The notes: generated from the letters alone by a model not told the origin. DNA of 15,866 nt from an uncultured Blautia sp. (GCA_945872375.1 CAMBYR010000017.1:1-15866); one strand, 5' to 3'; shown: positions 6,506 through 14,429, counted from the first letter of the stretch. Numbers and translations: made by a program.

Positions 6506-6808
6506 ATGGCAAAAGCATTTACAGCACAGAATTTCGAAGAAGAAGTATTAAAATCAGAAAAACCGGTATTGGTGGATTTCTGGGCAACATGGTGTGGCCC
6601 CTGTATGCGTCAGGGCCCGATCATTGACGCACTGGCAGAAGAAGGATATGCAGTTGGAAAAGTAAATGTGGATCAGGAAATGGCTCTTGCACAGAAATAT
6701 CAGGTAATGAATATTCCTACCCTTCTTATCTTTAAAAATGGAAAAGAGGCAGAGCGCCTGGTAGGACTTACCCCAAAAGAAACATTAAAAAGCCTTCTGG
6801 ATGCCTGA
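6506..6808 (+). CDS. trxA: Thioredoxin
   Basis: The 100-residue protein has the classic thioredoxin fold sequence, with the active site Trp-Cys-Gly-Pro-Cys at 29-33 and the cis-proline motif Asn-Ile-Pro-Thr near residue 70. The acidic residue before the active site (Asp24) is present. It is a cytoplasmic dithiol-disulfide exchange protein that reduces ribonucleotide reductase, peroxiredoxins and similar partners. AAAAGGAG (6490-6497) precedes ATG 6506. It lies 149 bases after the reductase-like gene and 15 bases before the radical SAM gene, so it seems to head a transcription unit. The residue after the second Cys is Met rather than the common Lys/Arg, which may reflect the unusual reductase. 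Confidence 0.96.
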   Translation: MAKAFTAQNFEEEVLKSEKPVLVDFWATWCGPCMRQGPIIDALAEEGYAVGKVNVDQEMALAQKYQVMNIPTLLIFKNGKEAERLVGLTPKETLKSLLDA

Positions 6809-6823
6809 AAACGGAGAAAAGTG

Positions 6824-8509
6824 ATGAAGATTTTACTGGCAGCCTGCAATGCAAAATATATTCATTCCAATCTGGCGGTATATAATCTCCGTGCTTTTGC
6901 CGGGGAATACCGGGATCAGATTCTTTTGCGGGAATATACCATTAATCAGCAGAAGGATGATATTTTGCGGGACATCTATGAAAGCAAAGCAGAGGTGGTG
7001 TGTTTTTCCTGTTATATCTGGAACATCTCCTTTGTAAAAAGCCTTCTGAAAGATCTGCCTAAAATCCTTCCGAAGACACAGTTCTGGGCAGGCGGTCCGG
7101 AGGTGTCCTACAATGCGAAAGAATTTCTGGAGGAGAACCCTCATGTAACCGGTGTCATGTGCGGGGAAGGGGAGGAAACCTTCCGGGAACTGGCGGAGCA
7201 TTATCTGCTGGGAGAAAAAAAGCTGTCTGAGATCAGGGGGATTTCCTGGAGAGAAGAGGGAATCATTTATCAGAATCCGTGGAGAGATGTTCTGGATCTT
7301 GACAGGATTCCGTTTGCCTATCAGGACCTTAGGGAGTTTGAAAACAGAATCATTTATTATGAAAGCAGCAGAGGGTGCCCGTTTTCCTGCAGTTATTGTT
7401 TATCTTCGATTGATAAAAAGCTGCGATTCCGATCTCTGGAGCTTGTGAAAAGGGAACTGCAGTTTTTTCTGGACAGAAAGGTGCCGCAGGTCAAGTTTGT
7501 GGACCGGACATTTAACTGCCGGCATGACCATGCCATGGCAATCTGGCAGTATCTGGCAGATCACGATAACGGAGTGACAAATTTTCATTTCGAAATCTCT
7601 GCGGATCTTCTGCGGGAGGATGAGCTTGCCCTGATGAAAACCATGCGTCCGGGGCTGATTCAGCTTGAGATCGGTATTCAGTCCACCAATCCGGAAACGA
7701 TTACAGCAATCAGGCGTACCATGAATCTGGAGAAACTGAAACAGACAAGTGCCGTAGTTAAGAGCTTTGGAAATATTCATCAGCATCTGGATCTTATCGC
7801 GGGGCTGCCCTTCGAAGACTACCAAAGCTTCCACAGATCTTTCTGCGATGTGTATGCCATGGAACCCGAGCAGCTTCAGCTGGGATTTTTGAAGGTGCTG
7901 AAGGGCTCTCATATGATGACCTGCTGTGAAAAATATGAAATTCTGTATAAAGCAGAGGAGCCTTACGAAGTGCTCTCTACCAAATGGCTTTCCTATGGAG
8001 ATGTTCTGAAGCTTAAAATGGTGGAGAGCATGACAGAAGTGTATTATAACAGCGGTCAGTTTCGGGAAACTCTGGCGTATCTGCTGGGATTTTTTGAAGA
8101 TGCCTTTGTATTTTATGAAGCTCTGGGGGCTTTTTATAAAAAGAAAGGCTATGGAGAAATTTCCCATTCCAGAATCCGGAGGTATGAAATCCTTCTGGAA
8201 TTTGTCGGTGAATATCCGGAAATATCCAGGGAGGAAACGGCAGATCGCATGATGTATGATCTGTACCTTCGGGAAAACCTGAAGAGCCGGCCATCCTTTG
8301 GGCTGGATCAGAAGCCGTGGGAAAAGGAGATCCGGGAATACCGGAAAGACCACGGAATTCCCAAAACTGTTCATATTGAGCACTTTCGGGATGGACGGAC
8401 GCTTCTGTTTGATTATACCAGAAGGGATCCGCTTACGCATAACGCCCGGGTACAGGAAATAAAGACAGAATTGGTGTTTAATGACATAAACCGAAAGAAA
8501 ACGAGGTGA
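6824..8509 (+). CDS. B12-binding-domain radical SAM protein, DUF4080 type
   Basis: The 562-codon frame can start at GTG 6821 or ATG 6824. ATG is preferred, with GGAG at 6813-6816, giving 561 residues. Residues 1-135 resemble the B12-binding Rossmann domain of BchE-like radical SAM proteins (Asn-Ala-Lys-Tyr-Ile-His-Ser-Asn near 9-16, Cys-Gly-Glu-Gly-Glu-Glu-Thr at 113-119). The iron-sulfur cluster motif Cys-x3-Cys-x2-Cys is Cys185, Cys189 and Cys192. A radical SAM barrel runs to about residue 375, and the rest fits the C-terminal DUF4080 region. I see no Asp-x-His-x-x-Gly cobalamin-ligating motif, so B12 may bind base-off without a protein ligand or not at all. The substrate is unknown; neighbouring tRNA methylation and thioredoxin genes give only weak hints. 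Confidence 0.85.
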   Translation: MKILLAACNAKYIHSNLAVYNLRAFAGEYRDQILLREYTINQQKDDILRDIYESKAEVVCFSCYIWNISFVKSLLKDLPKILPKTQFWAGGPEVSYNAKEFLEENPHVTGVMCGEGEETFRELAEHYLLGEKKLSEIRGISWREEGIIYQNPWRDVLDLDRIPFAYQDLREFENRIIYYESSRGCPFSCSYCLSSIDKKLRFRSLELVKRELQFFLDRKVPQVKFVDRTFNCRHDHAMAIWQYLADHDNGVTNFHFEISADLLREDELALMKTMRPGLIQLEIGIQSTNPETITAIRRTMNLEKLKQTSAVVKSFGNIHQHLDLIAGLPFEDYQSFHRSFCDVYAMEPEQLQLGFLKVLKGSHMMTCCEKYEILYKAEEPYEVLSTKWLSYGDVLKLKMVESMTEVYYNSGQFRETLAYLLGFFEDAFVFYEALGAFYKKKGYGEISHSRIRRYEILLEFVGEYPEISREETADRMMYDLYLRENLKSRPSFGLDQKPWEKEIREYRKDHGIPKTVHIEHFRDGRTLLFDYTRRDPLTHNARVQEIKTELVFNDINRKKTR

Positions 8510-8514
8510 AAGAA

Positions 8515-8622
8515 ATGGGAATGTTTGATCCGAAAAAGCGTAAAATCATCACGGCAATTCTTGCACTGATCCTGGTGCTGGCACTGGTGGTGCCCAGCCT
8601 TCTGTCGATGATCATTTATTAA
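8515..8622 (+). CDS. Small single-span membrane protein, 35 residues
   Basis: This short frame is flanked by good translation signals. GAGGTGAAAG lies before ATG 8515, and its stop TAA (8620-8622) abuts GGAG, the ribosome binding site of the next gene. The protein has a positively charged N-terminal stretch (Lys-Lys-Arg-Lys at 7-10) followed by about 20 hydrophobic residues (11-34) and ends Ile-Ile-Tyr. This predicts one membrane helix with the N-terminus inside. It does not look like a cleaved signal peptide, because nothing follows the helix. No family is firmly recognised. The tight fit between two genes makes chance unlikely, and it may act as an accessory peptide for a membrane partner. 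Confidence 0.65.
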   Translation: MGMFDPKKRKIITAILALILVLALVVPSLLSMIIY

Positions 8623-8632
8623 GGAGCGGCCG

Positions 8633-9238
8633 ATGAAACTGGGAAAAGAAGCGATGGATGCGCTGCGTGCAGAAGTTTCCGGTTTGTTAAAGCCGGGAGA
8701 TGAACTGGTGGTGGCCGGTGCAGTGGCGCTCAGAGGGACAGTCCTTCTGGCGGAAAGAGAGCAGGAGACCCTTCGGCAGTATTTTTCCAGCGGGTTTCTC
8801 TGCCAGTGCAGAATGCTGGAAAAACGCTGGGGAATCGGAGAAGGACAGGAAAGCCGGAAAATGGCAGAAGAAGCAGGAGCAGATGCCATTCTTTTGCTGG
8901 GAGATGGCGGTGTATTAAGTGCTCTGTGGAAAATGGCAGAGGCTTCCGGCGTTGGTCTTGGCGCCGATCTCAGAAAAATCCCCATTCGTCAGGAGACGAT
9001 TGAAATTTGTGAGCGATTTGATCTGAATCCCTATTATCTTCGCTCAGAGGGAGCGCTGCTTCTGGGGATCGCAGGAGGCGAGAGACTGGTGCAGGAATAC
9101 CGAAGAAGGGGAATCCCTGCGGCTGTGATCGGTCAGACCGTGAAGGGAAACGACCGGCTTTTGTACAGCGGGGAAAATGCCCGGTACCTGGATCGTCCGG
9201 CTCCGGATGAAATTTTGAAGATGAACTGGCAGTTTTGA
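8633..9238 (+). CDS. AIR synthase/HypE-like C-terminal domain protein, lacks N-terminal domain
   Basis: The 201-residue protein aligns by eye with the C-terminal half of the PurM/HypE/ThiL/SelD superfamily. It shows a Gly-Asp-Glu-Leu-Val-Val-Ala-Gly linker strand (22-29), a Gly-Asp-Gly-Gly-Val-Leu-x-Ala-Leu-Trp stretch at 90-99 where relatives usually read His-Asp-x-x-Glu-Gly-Gly, and an AIRS_C core (Ile-Pro-Ile-Arg-Gln-Glu at 116-121, Leu-Asn-Pro-Tyr-Tyr-Leu at 131-136). Full relatives are about 330 residues and begin with an ATP-binding AIRS_N domain, which is absent. The first residues, Met-Lys-Leu-Gly-Lys, recall the start of full-length clostridial relatives, so an internal deletion is possible. 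GGAG at 8623-8626 precedes ATG 8633. Without the ATP-binding domain the usual activity is unlikely, and the function is unknown. Confidence 0.75.
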   Translation: MKLGKEAMDALRAEVSGLLKPGDELVVAGAVALRGTVLLAEREQETLRQYFSSGFLCQCRMLEKRWGIGEGQESRKMAEEAGADAILLLGDGGVLSALWKMAEASGVGLGADLRKIPIRQETIEICERFDLNPYYLRSEGALLLGIAGGERLVQEYRRRGIPAAVIGQTVKGNDRLLYSGENARYLDRPAPDEILKMNWQF

Positions 9239-9260
9239 GAAAAACTGTCCGGGAGGAAAT

Positions 9261-9761
9261 ATGGCTAGACTGAATATTGTGTTACATGAGCCGGAAATTC
9301 CGGCAAATACCGGAAATATCGGGAGAACCTGTGTGGCTACGGGCACAAGGCTTCATCTGATCGAGCCTCTGGGCTTCAGCCTCAGTGAGAAAGCACTGAA
9401 AAGAGCAGGGCTTGATTACTGGAAAGACCTGGATGTGACGGTGTATGAGGACTACGAGGATTTTCTGCGCCGGAATCCGGGAGCAAAAATCTATTATGCG
9501 ACAACAAAAGCACCGCAGACCTATGCGGATGTACACTATGAAGATGACTGTTATATTATGTTTGGAAAAGAAAGTGCCGGAATTCCTGAGGAGATCCTTT
9601 ATCATAATCAGGAAACCTGTATTCGGATTCCCATGATCGGAGATATCCGTTCACTGAATCTGAGTAATTCCGCTGCAATTATTCTTTATGAAGCACTTCG
9701 CCAGAATCAGTTTGATCACATGCGTCTGGAAGGACATCTCCGGACACATGAGTGGCGATAG
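9261..9761 (+). CDS. trmL: tRNA (cytidine(34)-2'-O)-methyltransferase, SPOUT family
   Basis: The 166-residue protein is full length for TrmL (YibK/CspR), a trefoil-knot SPOUT methyltransferase that uses SAM to methylate the 2'-OH of the wobble nucleotide in tRNA-Leu isoacceptors. The N-terminus has His-Glu-Pro-Glu-Ile-Pro-Ala-Asn-Thr-Gly-Asn-Ile-Gly-Arg-Thr (9-23). The knot motifs Phe-Gly-Lys-Glu-Ser-Ala-Gly-Ile-Pro (near 97-105) and Ile-Arg-Ser-Leu-Asn-Leu-Ser-Asn-Ser (near 128-136) are intact. GGGAGGAAA precedes ATG 9261. It is the last gene of the + strand unit, 22 bases after the AIR-domain gene, and is followed by a strong terminator. Confidence 0.95.
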   Translation: MARLNIVLHEPEIPANTGNIGRTCVATGTRLHLIEPLGFSLSEKALKRAGLDYWKDLDVTVYEDYEDFLRRNPGAKIYYATTKAPQTYADVHYEDDCYIMFGKESAGIPEEILYHNQETCIRIPMIGDIRSLNLSNSAAIILYEALRQNQFDHMRLEGHLRTHEWR

Positions 9762-9776
9762 TCAGACAGAGCAAAC

Positions 9777-9802
9777 AAAAAAGTGCCCTCCGGCACTTTT
9801 TT
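9777..9802. terminator. Bidirectional rho-independent terminator between trmL and the kinase gene
   Basis: AAAAAAGTGCC (9777-9787) pairs fully with GGCACTTTTTT (9792-9802) around a CTCC loop. With six A on one side and six T on the other, it works in both directions. It ends the trmL operon (+) and the kinase gene (-), whose stop codon at 9801-9803 overlaps the last bases of the structure. Confidence 0.95.
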
Positions 9803-11210
9803 ATTTGGCTTTATCCAGTGTGAAAATAAATTCGGTTCCGACGCCTTCGGTGCTGATCACATCAATGTTCTGATTATGAGCATGGATGATCTCCTGGACG
9901 ATGGAAAGACCAAGGCCGGTGCCTTTCCGGTCCAGACCGCGGGAAGGGTCGCTTTTATAAAAACGATCCCAGATTTTTGGAAGGCTGCTTCTGGGAATTC
10001 CGGATCCGCTGTCCTTGATCGAAACAAAAATCCTGTCGTTTTTCTCTGTGGTTTCCAGAATAATGGAAGAATCATCATAACTGAATTTAATGGCATTATC
10101 CAGAAGATTGTACAGCACCTGCTGGATCTGTTCCACGTCTGCCCGGACGTAGAGATTTTTTCCGGACAGCAGAAGCTCCAGGAGAATCCGTCGTTCTGTA
10201 CAGATTCCTTCAAAGGCGGCCGCTGTAGTCTTGATGGTTTCGTTGATATCAAATTTTCGGAAATGCATCAGCCTTTTTTTCATATCCAGATCGTTCAGCT
10301 TCAGAAGGCTCTTCGTGAGCTTTTCCAGACGGCTGGCTTCAAAGGCAATGATCTTCAGATATTTTTCCTGCATTTCCGGAGGAATGGTACCGTCCAGCAT
10401 GGCTTCCACGTATCCTTTAATGGAGGTCAGCGGAGAGCGGAAATCGTGAGATACATCGGAAATAAATTTTCTCTGATATTCCCCGTTGTGGTTCAGCTTG
10501 GTGGCCATATAGTTCAGTGTATTTGCCAGATATCCGATTTCGTTTTCGGAATCCAGAGGAATCTGGTAGGAAAGGTTTCCGGCGGCATATTCTGCTGCAC
10601 CTTTGGAAATCTGCTTAAGAGGGCGGCAGACAACGCGGTAATAAAATATAACCAGCAAACCTGTCATGGCATAGATGACCAGGAACAAAACGTCAATGAT
10701 CACAAGCAGGCTGCTTCTCTGCTGATAAAGATCGCTTCTCCGGTAATGGATACATACATATCCTTTTGTGGTCATATTGTCGGTAATCGGTGCGATCACG
10801 CTGATCATATCCTGGGCAAAGTAACCGTAAAAATCTCCCGTCTGATAGTAATTGTTTCCCCATTTTGCAGGATCAAAGCTTTCCAGAGCTTCCGGTTCTC
10901 CGGAGTCTGTTTCTTTCTGGGTATTCAGAATGATTTTTCCTTCCATGTTCAGAATCCAGATCTGAGAATCCAGAAAGGATGTCATACTGGAGAGCTGTGT
11001 CCGAAGGGTCTCCAGGTTTGCCAGGGAGACGTTGGCACAGACATTTTCATTGGCTGCAATATTGTGAACTGCCTTATAAAGGGTGGTACTGACTTCTTTT
11101 TCCAGACGCTTTTCAATGAGATAGGATCCTGCGGAAGAGATGAACAGAAATCCTGCAATGCCAATGAAACAATATGCAATCAGAAAGTTCCGGAAGAGAA
11201 CTTTTTTCAT
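9801..11210 (-). CDS. Sensor histidine kinase of a two-component system
   Basis: The 469-residue membrane kinase has a first membrane helix at 8-29, an extracellular sensor region of about 130 residues (30-163), a second helix at 167-190, HAMP (about 190-242), HisKA with the phosphoacceptor His255 in Ser-Asp-Val-Ser-His-Asp-Phe-Arg-Ser-Pro, and an ATPase domain. The latter has the N box Asn-Leu-Leu-Asp-Asn-Ala (368-373), G1 Asp-Ser-Gly-Ser-Gly-Ile (400-405) and G2 Gly-Thr-Gly-Leu-Gly-Leu (430-435). All catalytic boxes are intact, so it should be an active kinase. Its start ATG overlaps the stop of the regulator gene by 4 bases (ATGA), showing coupling. The signal is unknown; the sensor region has no motif I recognise. 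Confidence 0.94.
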   Translation of the reverse strand: MKKVLFRNFLIAYCFIGIAGFLFISSAGSYLIEKRLEKEVSTTLYKAVHNIAANENVCANVSLANLETLRTQLSSMTSFLDSQIWILNMEGKIILNTQKETDSGEPEALESFDPAKWGNNYYQTGDFYGYFAQDMISVIAPITDNMTTKGYVCIHYRRSDLYQQRSSLLVIIDVLFLVIYAMTGLLVIFYYRVVCRPLKQISKGAAEYAAGNLSYQIPLDSENEIGYLANTLNYMATKLNHNGEYQRKFISDVSHDFRSPLTSIKGYVEAMLDGTIPPEMQEKYLKIIAFEASRLEKLTKSLLKLNDLDMKKRLMHFRKFDINETIKTTAAAFEGICTERRILLELLLSGKNLYVRADVEQIQQVLYNLLDNAIKFSYDDSSIILETTEKNDRIFVSIKDSGSGIPRSSLPKIWDRFYKSDPSRGLDRKGTGLGLSIVQEIIHAHNQNIDVISTEGVGTEFIFTLDKAK

Positions 11211-11908
11211 GAGTTTTTCACCTCAAATTTGTACCCGATCCCCCAGACGGTGGAAATGCTCCAGCCGGGATGGTCCTTAATCTTTTCGCGGAGACGTTTG
11301 ATGTGTACATCCACAGTTCGGGTATCTCCGATGTATTCATAGCCCCAGATATGGTCCAGAAGCTGTTCCCTTGTAAACACCTGGTTGGGTGAATCAGCCA
11401 GAAAATACAGCAGCTCCAGTTCTTTTGGCGGCATATCCACCTGGGATCCCATGTAGGTGACGGAGTAATTGGTCAGGTTGATGGTCAGATCCTGATAGGA
11501 GACACATTTTTCTGAGGAAGGTGCAGCAGGCTGTTTGATTTTCGTGCGGCGGAGGACGGCACGGACTCTTGCCACAAGCTCCTTGGAGTCAAAAGGCTTG
11601 ATAATATAATCGTCGGCACCAAGCTCCAGCCCAAGAACCTTGTCAAAGGTTTCGCTTTTGGCGGAGAGCATAATGATCGGTACCTGGGATGAGTGACGGA
11701 TCTCACGGCAGACCTGGTATCCGTCAATGCCGGGAAGCATCAGATCCAGAAGGATCAGATCCGGATGAAAAAGGCTGAATTCGCGCAGCGCCTGTTCTCC
11801 ATCATTGACAATGCGTGTTTCGAAGCACTCTTTGGTGAGATAGAGAGAAATCAGCTCTGCAATATTATTGTCATCATCGACAATCAGGATTTTCTGTTTT
11901 GTTATCAT
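11207..11908 (-). CDS. OmpR/PhoB-family response regulator
   Basis: The 233-residue regulator has a receiver domain (1-120) with the acidic pocket Asp11-Asp13, phosphoacceptor Asp55 in Leu-Leu-Asp-Leu-Met-Leu-Pro-Gly, Ser82 and Lys104. A winged-helix DNA-binding domain follows (about 135-230) with Pro-Pro-Lys-Glu-Leu-Glu-Leu-Leu and Arg-Thr-Val-Asp-Val-His-Ile-Lys-Arg-Leu-Arg. The start has AGAGGTG 11 bases upstream. It is cotranscribed with the kinase downstream. It lies 63 bases after the mutS2 stop, with a perfect inverted repeat in the gap that may be an autoregulatory site. Target genes are unknown; the divergent HtrA-like gene is a nearby candidate by analogy with envelope stress systems, which is speculation. 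Confidence 0.95.
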   Translation of the reverse strand: MITKQKILIVDDDNNIAELISLYLTKECFETRIVNDGEQALREFSLFHPDLILLDLMLPGIDGYQVCREIRHSSQVPIIMLSAKSETFDKVLGLELGADDYIIKPFDSKELVARVRAVLRRTKIKQPAAPSSEKCVSYQDLTINLTNYSVTYMGSQVDMPPKELELLYFLADSPNQVFTREQLLDHIWGYEYIGDTRTVDVHIKRLREKIKDHPGWSISTVWGIGYKFEVKNS

Positions 11909-11942
11909 AATGAAATATACACCTCTGATCTGTTTTTTTGCT

Positions 11943-11971
11943 CGTAACTGTGAAGGTACTGAACAGTTACG
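11943..11971. promoter_or_regulatory. 9-bp perfect inverted repeat between mutS2 and the response regulator
   Basis: CGTAACTGT (11943-11951) and ACAGTTACG (11963-11971) are perfect inverted copies with an 11-base spacer, so their centres are 20 bp (about two helix turns) apart. The repeat directly abuts the mutS2 stop codon. No T-run follows on either side in the correct direction (the - strand continues AGCAAAAAAAC). An operator for the regulator is therefore as likely as a weak mutS2 terminator. Confidence 0.5.
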
Positions 11972-14350
11972 TTATTTAAAATCTACGATGGTCACACCTG
12001 CATCTCCTTCACCGAATTCACCAAGACGGAAGGAAGCCACATGCTTCTGACGGCGCAGATAATTGTGGACACCTTTTCGGAGGGCACCGGTTCCTTTTCC
12101 GTGTACGACGCGTACGGTTTTCAGGTGAGCGATATAGGCATCATCCAGATATTTGTCAAGCTCTGCTACGGCTTCGTCCACTGTTTTTCCAAGCAGATTG
12201 ATCTCGGTGGAGATTCCGGCAGATTTGGACATGCGGATCTTGCCTGCTCCGGTGCGCTTCAGGGCAGTGGAATTGATGACCGGCTCATCGATCAGTTCCA
12301 GGTCGGAAATATGCACTTTTGAGCGGATAATGCCCATCTGGACAAAAAGATATCCTTTGGAATCCGGATGACTGCTGACGGTTCCGTTGAGGTTCATGCT
12401 CAGTACACGTACAGATTCGCCCAGGCGGAGATTTTTGGGATCGATCTGTTTTTCCGGTTTTCGGGTTTCCGGTTTCATGGAAATGCCGGATTCCGCCTTG
12501 TTCATTCGCTGGCGAAGATTCTGCCGCTCTTTTTCCACAGCGGCTGTATCGACATGGTCTTTCTGGAATTTGTGGAACAGCTTCATGGTCTGATCGGCAT
12601 ATTCCTTGGTTTCCCGAAGAATGGCATGCGCTTCTTCGTTTGCCTGGCGGAGAATCCGCTCCTTTTGTTCGTTGAGCTTCTCCTGGCGGGATTCCAGTTG
12701 TTCTTTCAGTTTTTTGGTTTCTTCTTTGTACCGTTCGATTTCCCGGCGTTCATTTTCAATAGTGACACGGCTGTTCTCCAGAGAAGTCAGCACATCCTCA
12801 AAGGATTCGTCTTTTTCGCTGATCTGTTCCTTTGCCTTGTTGATAATATAATCGGGAAGACCAAGCTTTGAGGAAATGGCAAAGGCGTTGCTCTTTCCGG
12901 GAACGCCAATCAGCAGGCGGTATGTCGGACGGAGGGTTTCCACATCAAACTCGCAGCAGGCATTTTCCACACCGGGGGTGGAAAGGGCATAGACCTTCAG
13001 CTCACTGTAATGAGTGGTTGCCATGGTGCGTATTCCCTGTTCGTGAAGACTGGACAGGATGGCAATGGCAAGGGCGGCACCCTCTGTAGGGTCAGTACCG
13101 GCTCCAAGCTCGTCAAAGAGGACAAGAGAACGGTCATCCGCTTTTTTCAGGAACGATACCACGTTGGTCATATGGGAGGAGAAGGTACTTAATGACTGCT
13201 CGATGCTCTGTTCGTCTCCAATGTCGGCATATACTTCATGAAAAATGGCAAGCTCCGATCGATCGGCTGCAGGAATATGGAGACCGGACTGACCCATAAG
13301 GGTCAGAAGCCCAACCGTTTTCAGAGAAACGGTTTTTCCGCCGGTATTGGGTCCTGTGACCACGAGAAGATCAAAGTCGTCGCCAAGACGGACATCGATG
13401 GGAACTGCTTTCTTTTTGTCGATCAGCGGGTGGCGTGCTTTTTTCAGGTGAATTCTGCCTTCCTCATTAAAAATCGGTTCTGTGGCGTTCATTTCCATGG
13501 CCAGGGATGCCCGGGCAAAAATAAAGTCCAGATGTACCATGAGATCCAGATCCAGTCCGATGGCGTTCCGGTCCACTGCAATCTGTTCACTTAAGGTGGC
13601 CAGAATAACCTCGATTTCCTTCTGCTCCTTCAGTTCCAGTTCCCGCATGTCGTTGTTCAATTTGACAATGGCCATGGGCTCGATAAAAAGAGTGGAGCCT
13701 GTGGAGGACTGGTCGTGGATCATGCCGGGTACCTGACCTTTGTACTCTGCTTTTACAGGAATACAGTAACGGCCATTTCGCATGGTGACAACAGAATCCT
13801 GCAGGTAGGTGCGTGCACCGCCATTTACAAAGCCTGCAAGCTGCGAATGGATTTTGTCATTGACCAGCTTCATATTCCGTCTGATCTGGCGAAGCGCAGG
13901 ACTGGCATCGTCGCTGATTTCTTCTTCGGAGAGAATGCAGCGTCGGATTTCCCCGGTAAGAGGAGTTAGGGGCTCCAGGCTGTCAAACATTCCATCCAGA
14001 GAATCGGGAAGGACATCACTTCTGTCATTGCGGGAATATGCTTTCACGCGGTTGACGTTTTCCAGAAGGGAGCAGATGGAAAGGATCTCCGGAATGCCAA
14101 GCGTACTGCCGATTTCCAGACGTTTGAGAGAACCGCGGACGTCCTTTACGCTTCCAAAAGAAATCGAACCTTTTTTGAACAGACGGCTCAGTGCATCGGC
14201 AGTCTGTGTCTGCATCAGCCGGATGGTTTCCATATCGGTATCCGGTGTAAGGCTGCGGCAGAGCTCTTTTCCCATGGAAGAAGAGGCTTTGTCTGTGAGT
14301 TTGCTGATAATTTTTGTATATTCTAATGCGTGTAATGCTTTTTGATTCAT
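11972..14350 (-). CDS. mutS2: MutS2 family protein (MutS ATPase plus Smr domain)
   Basis: The 792-residue protein has the MutS2 layout: helical core (1-310), ATPase with Walker A Gly-Pro-Asn-Thr-Gly-Gly-Lys-Thr (333-340) and Walker B Leu-Phe-Asp-Glu-Leu-Gly-Ala-Gly-Thr-Asp (411-420), a charged coiled coil (about 505-625) and a C-terminal Smr domain (715-792) with His-Gly-Lys-Gly-Thr-Gly-Ala-Leu-Arg (750-758). MutS2 suppresses recombination and acts in rescue of collided ribosomes in Firmicutes. The MutS mismatch-recognition domain is absent, as usual. ATG 14350 is preferred to an upstream in-frame ATG at 14395, because AGGAGA (14355-14360) lies just before it and the protein then begins with the family's Met-Asn-x-Lys-x-Leu-x-x-Leu-Glu. 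At the Smr start, where many members have Leu-Asp-Leu-Arg, this one has Ile-Asn-Leu-Leu (717-720). Confidence 0.95.
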   Translation of the reverse strand: MNQKALHALEYTKIISKLTDKASSSMGKELCRSLTPDTDMETIRLMQTQTADALSRLFKKGSISFGSVKDVRGSLKRLEIGSTLGIPEILSICSLLENVNRVKAYSRNDRSDVLPDSLDGMFDSLEPLTPLTGEIRRCILSEEEISDDASPALRQIRRNMKLVNDKIHSQLAGFVNGGARTYLQDSVVTMRNGRYCIPVKAEYKGQVPGMIHDQSSTGSTLFIEPMAIVKLNNDMRELELKEQKEIEVILATLSEQIAVDRNAIGLDLDLMVHLDFIFARASLAMEMNATEPIFNEEGRIHLKKARHPLIDKKKAVPIDVRLGDDFDLLVVTGPNTGGKTVSLKTVGLLTLMGQSGLHIPAADRSELAIFHEVYADIGDEQSIEQSLSTFSSHMTNVVSFLKKADDRSLVLFDELGAGTDPTEGAALAIAILSSLHEQGIRTMATTHYSELKVYALSTPGVENACCEFDVETLRPTYRLLIGVPGKSNAFAISSKLGLPDYIINKAKEQISEKDESFEDVLTSLENSRVTIENERREIERYKEETKKLKEQLESRQEKLNEQKERILRQANEEAHAILRETKEYADQTMKLFHKFQKDHVDTAAVEKERQNLRQRMNKAESGISMKPETRKPEKQIDPKNLRLGESVRVLSMNLNGTVSSHPDSKGYLFVQMGIIRSKVHISDLELIDEPVINSTALKRTGAGKIRMSKSAGISTEINLLGKTVDEAVAELDKYLDDAYIAHLKTVRVVHGKGTGALRKGVHNYLRRQKHVASFRLGEFGEGDAGVTIVDFK

Positions 14351-14405
14351 AGTTTCTCCTGTCAGAAAATAAATTTGAGATTTTATACTGTTCATTTTAC
14401 ATGAT

Positions 14406-14429
14406 TTGCGGTATATTGAAAAGGAAAAA
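14406..14429 (-). promoter_or_regulatory. Possible mutS2 promoter region
   Basis: The spacer upstream of mutS2 is AT-rich. Reading the - strand, TTTTCA, then about 17 bases, then TAAAAT could form a weak -35/-10 pair ending just past 14400. Each hexamer deviates from consensus and other AT-rich choices exist, so the exact position is uncertain. Confidence 0.25.

Noticed and set aside
9783..11342. A 519-codon open frame on the + strand opposite the histidine kinase gene
   Set aside because: It lies antisense to a kinase with all motifs intact, starts inside the terminator and has no family resemblance; it is a codon-bias shadow.
14351..14395. N-terminal extension of MutS2 starting at 14395
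   Set aside because: The 15 extra residues do not fit the family start, and the good ribosome binding site lies directly before ATG 14350.
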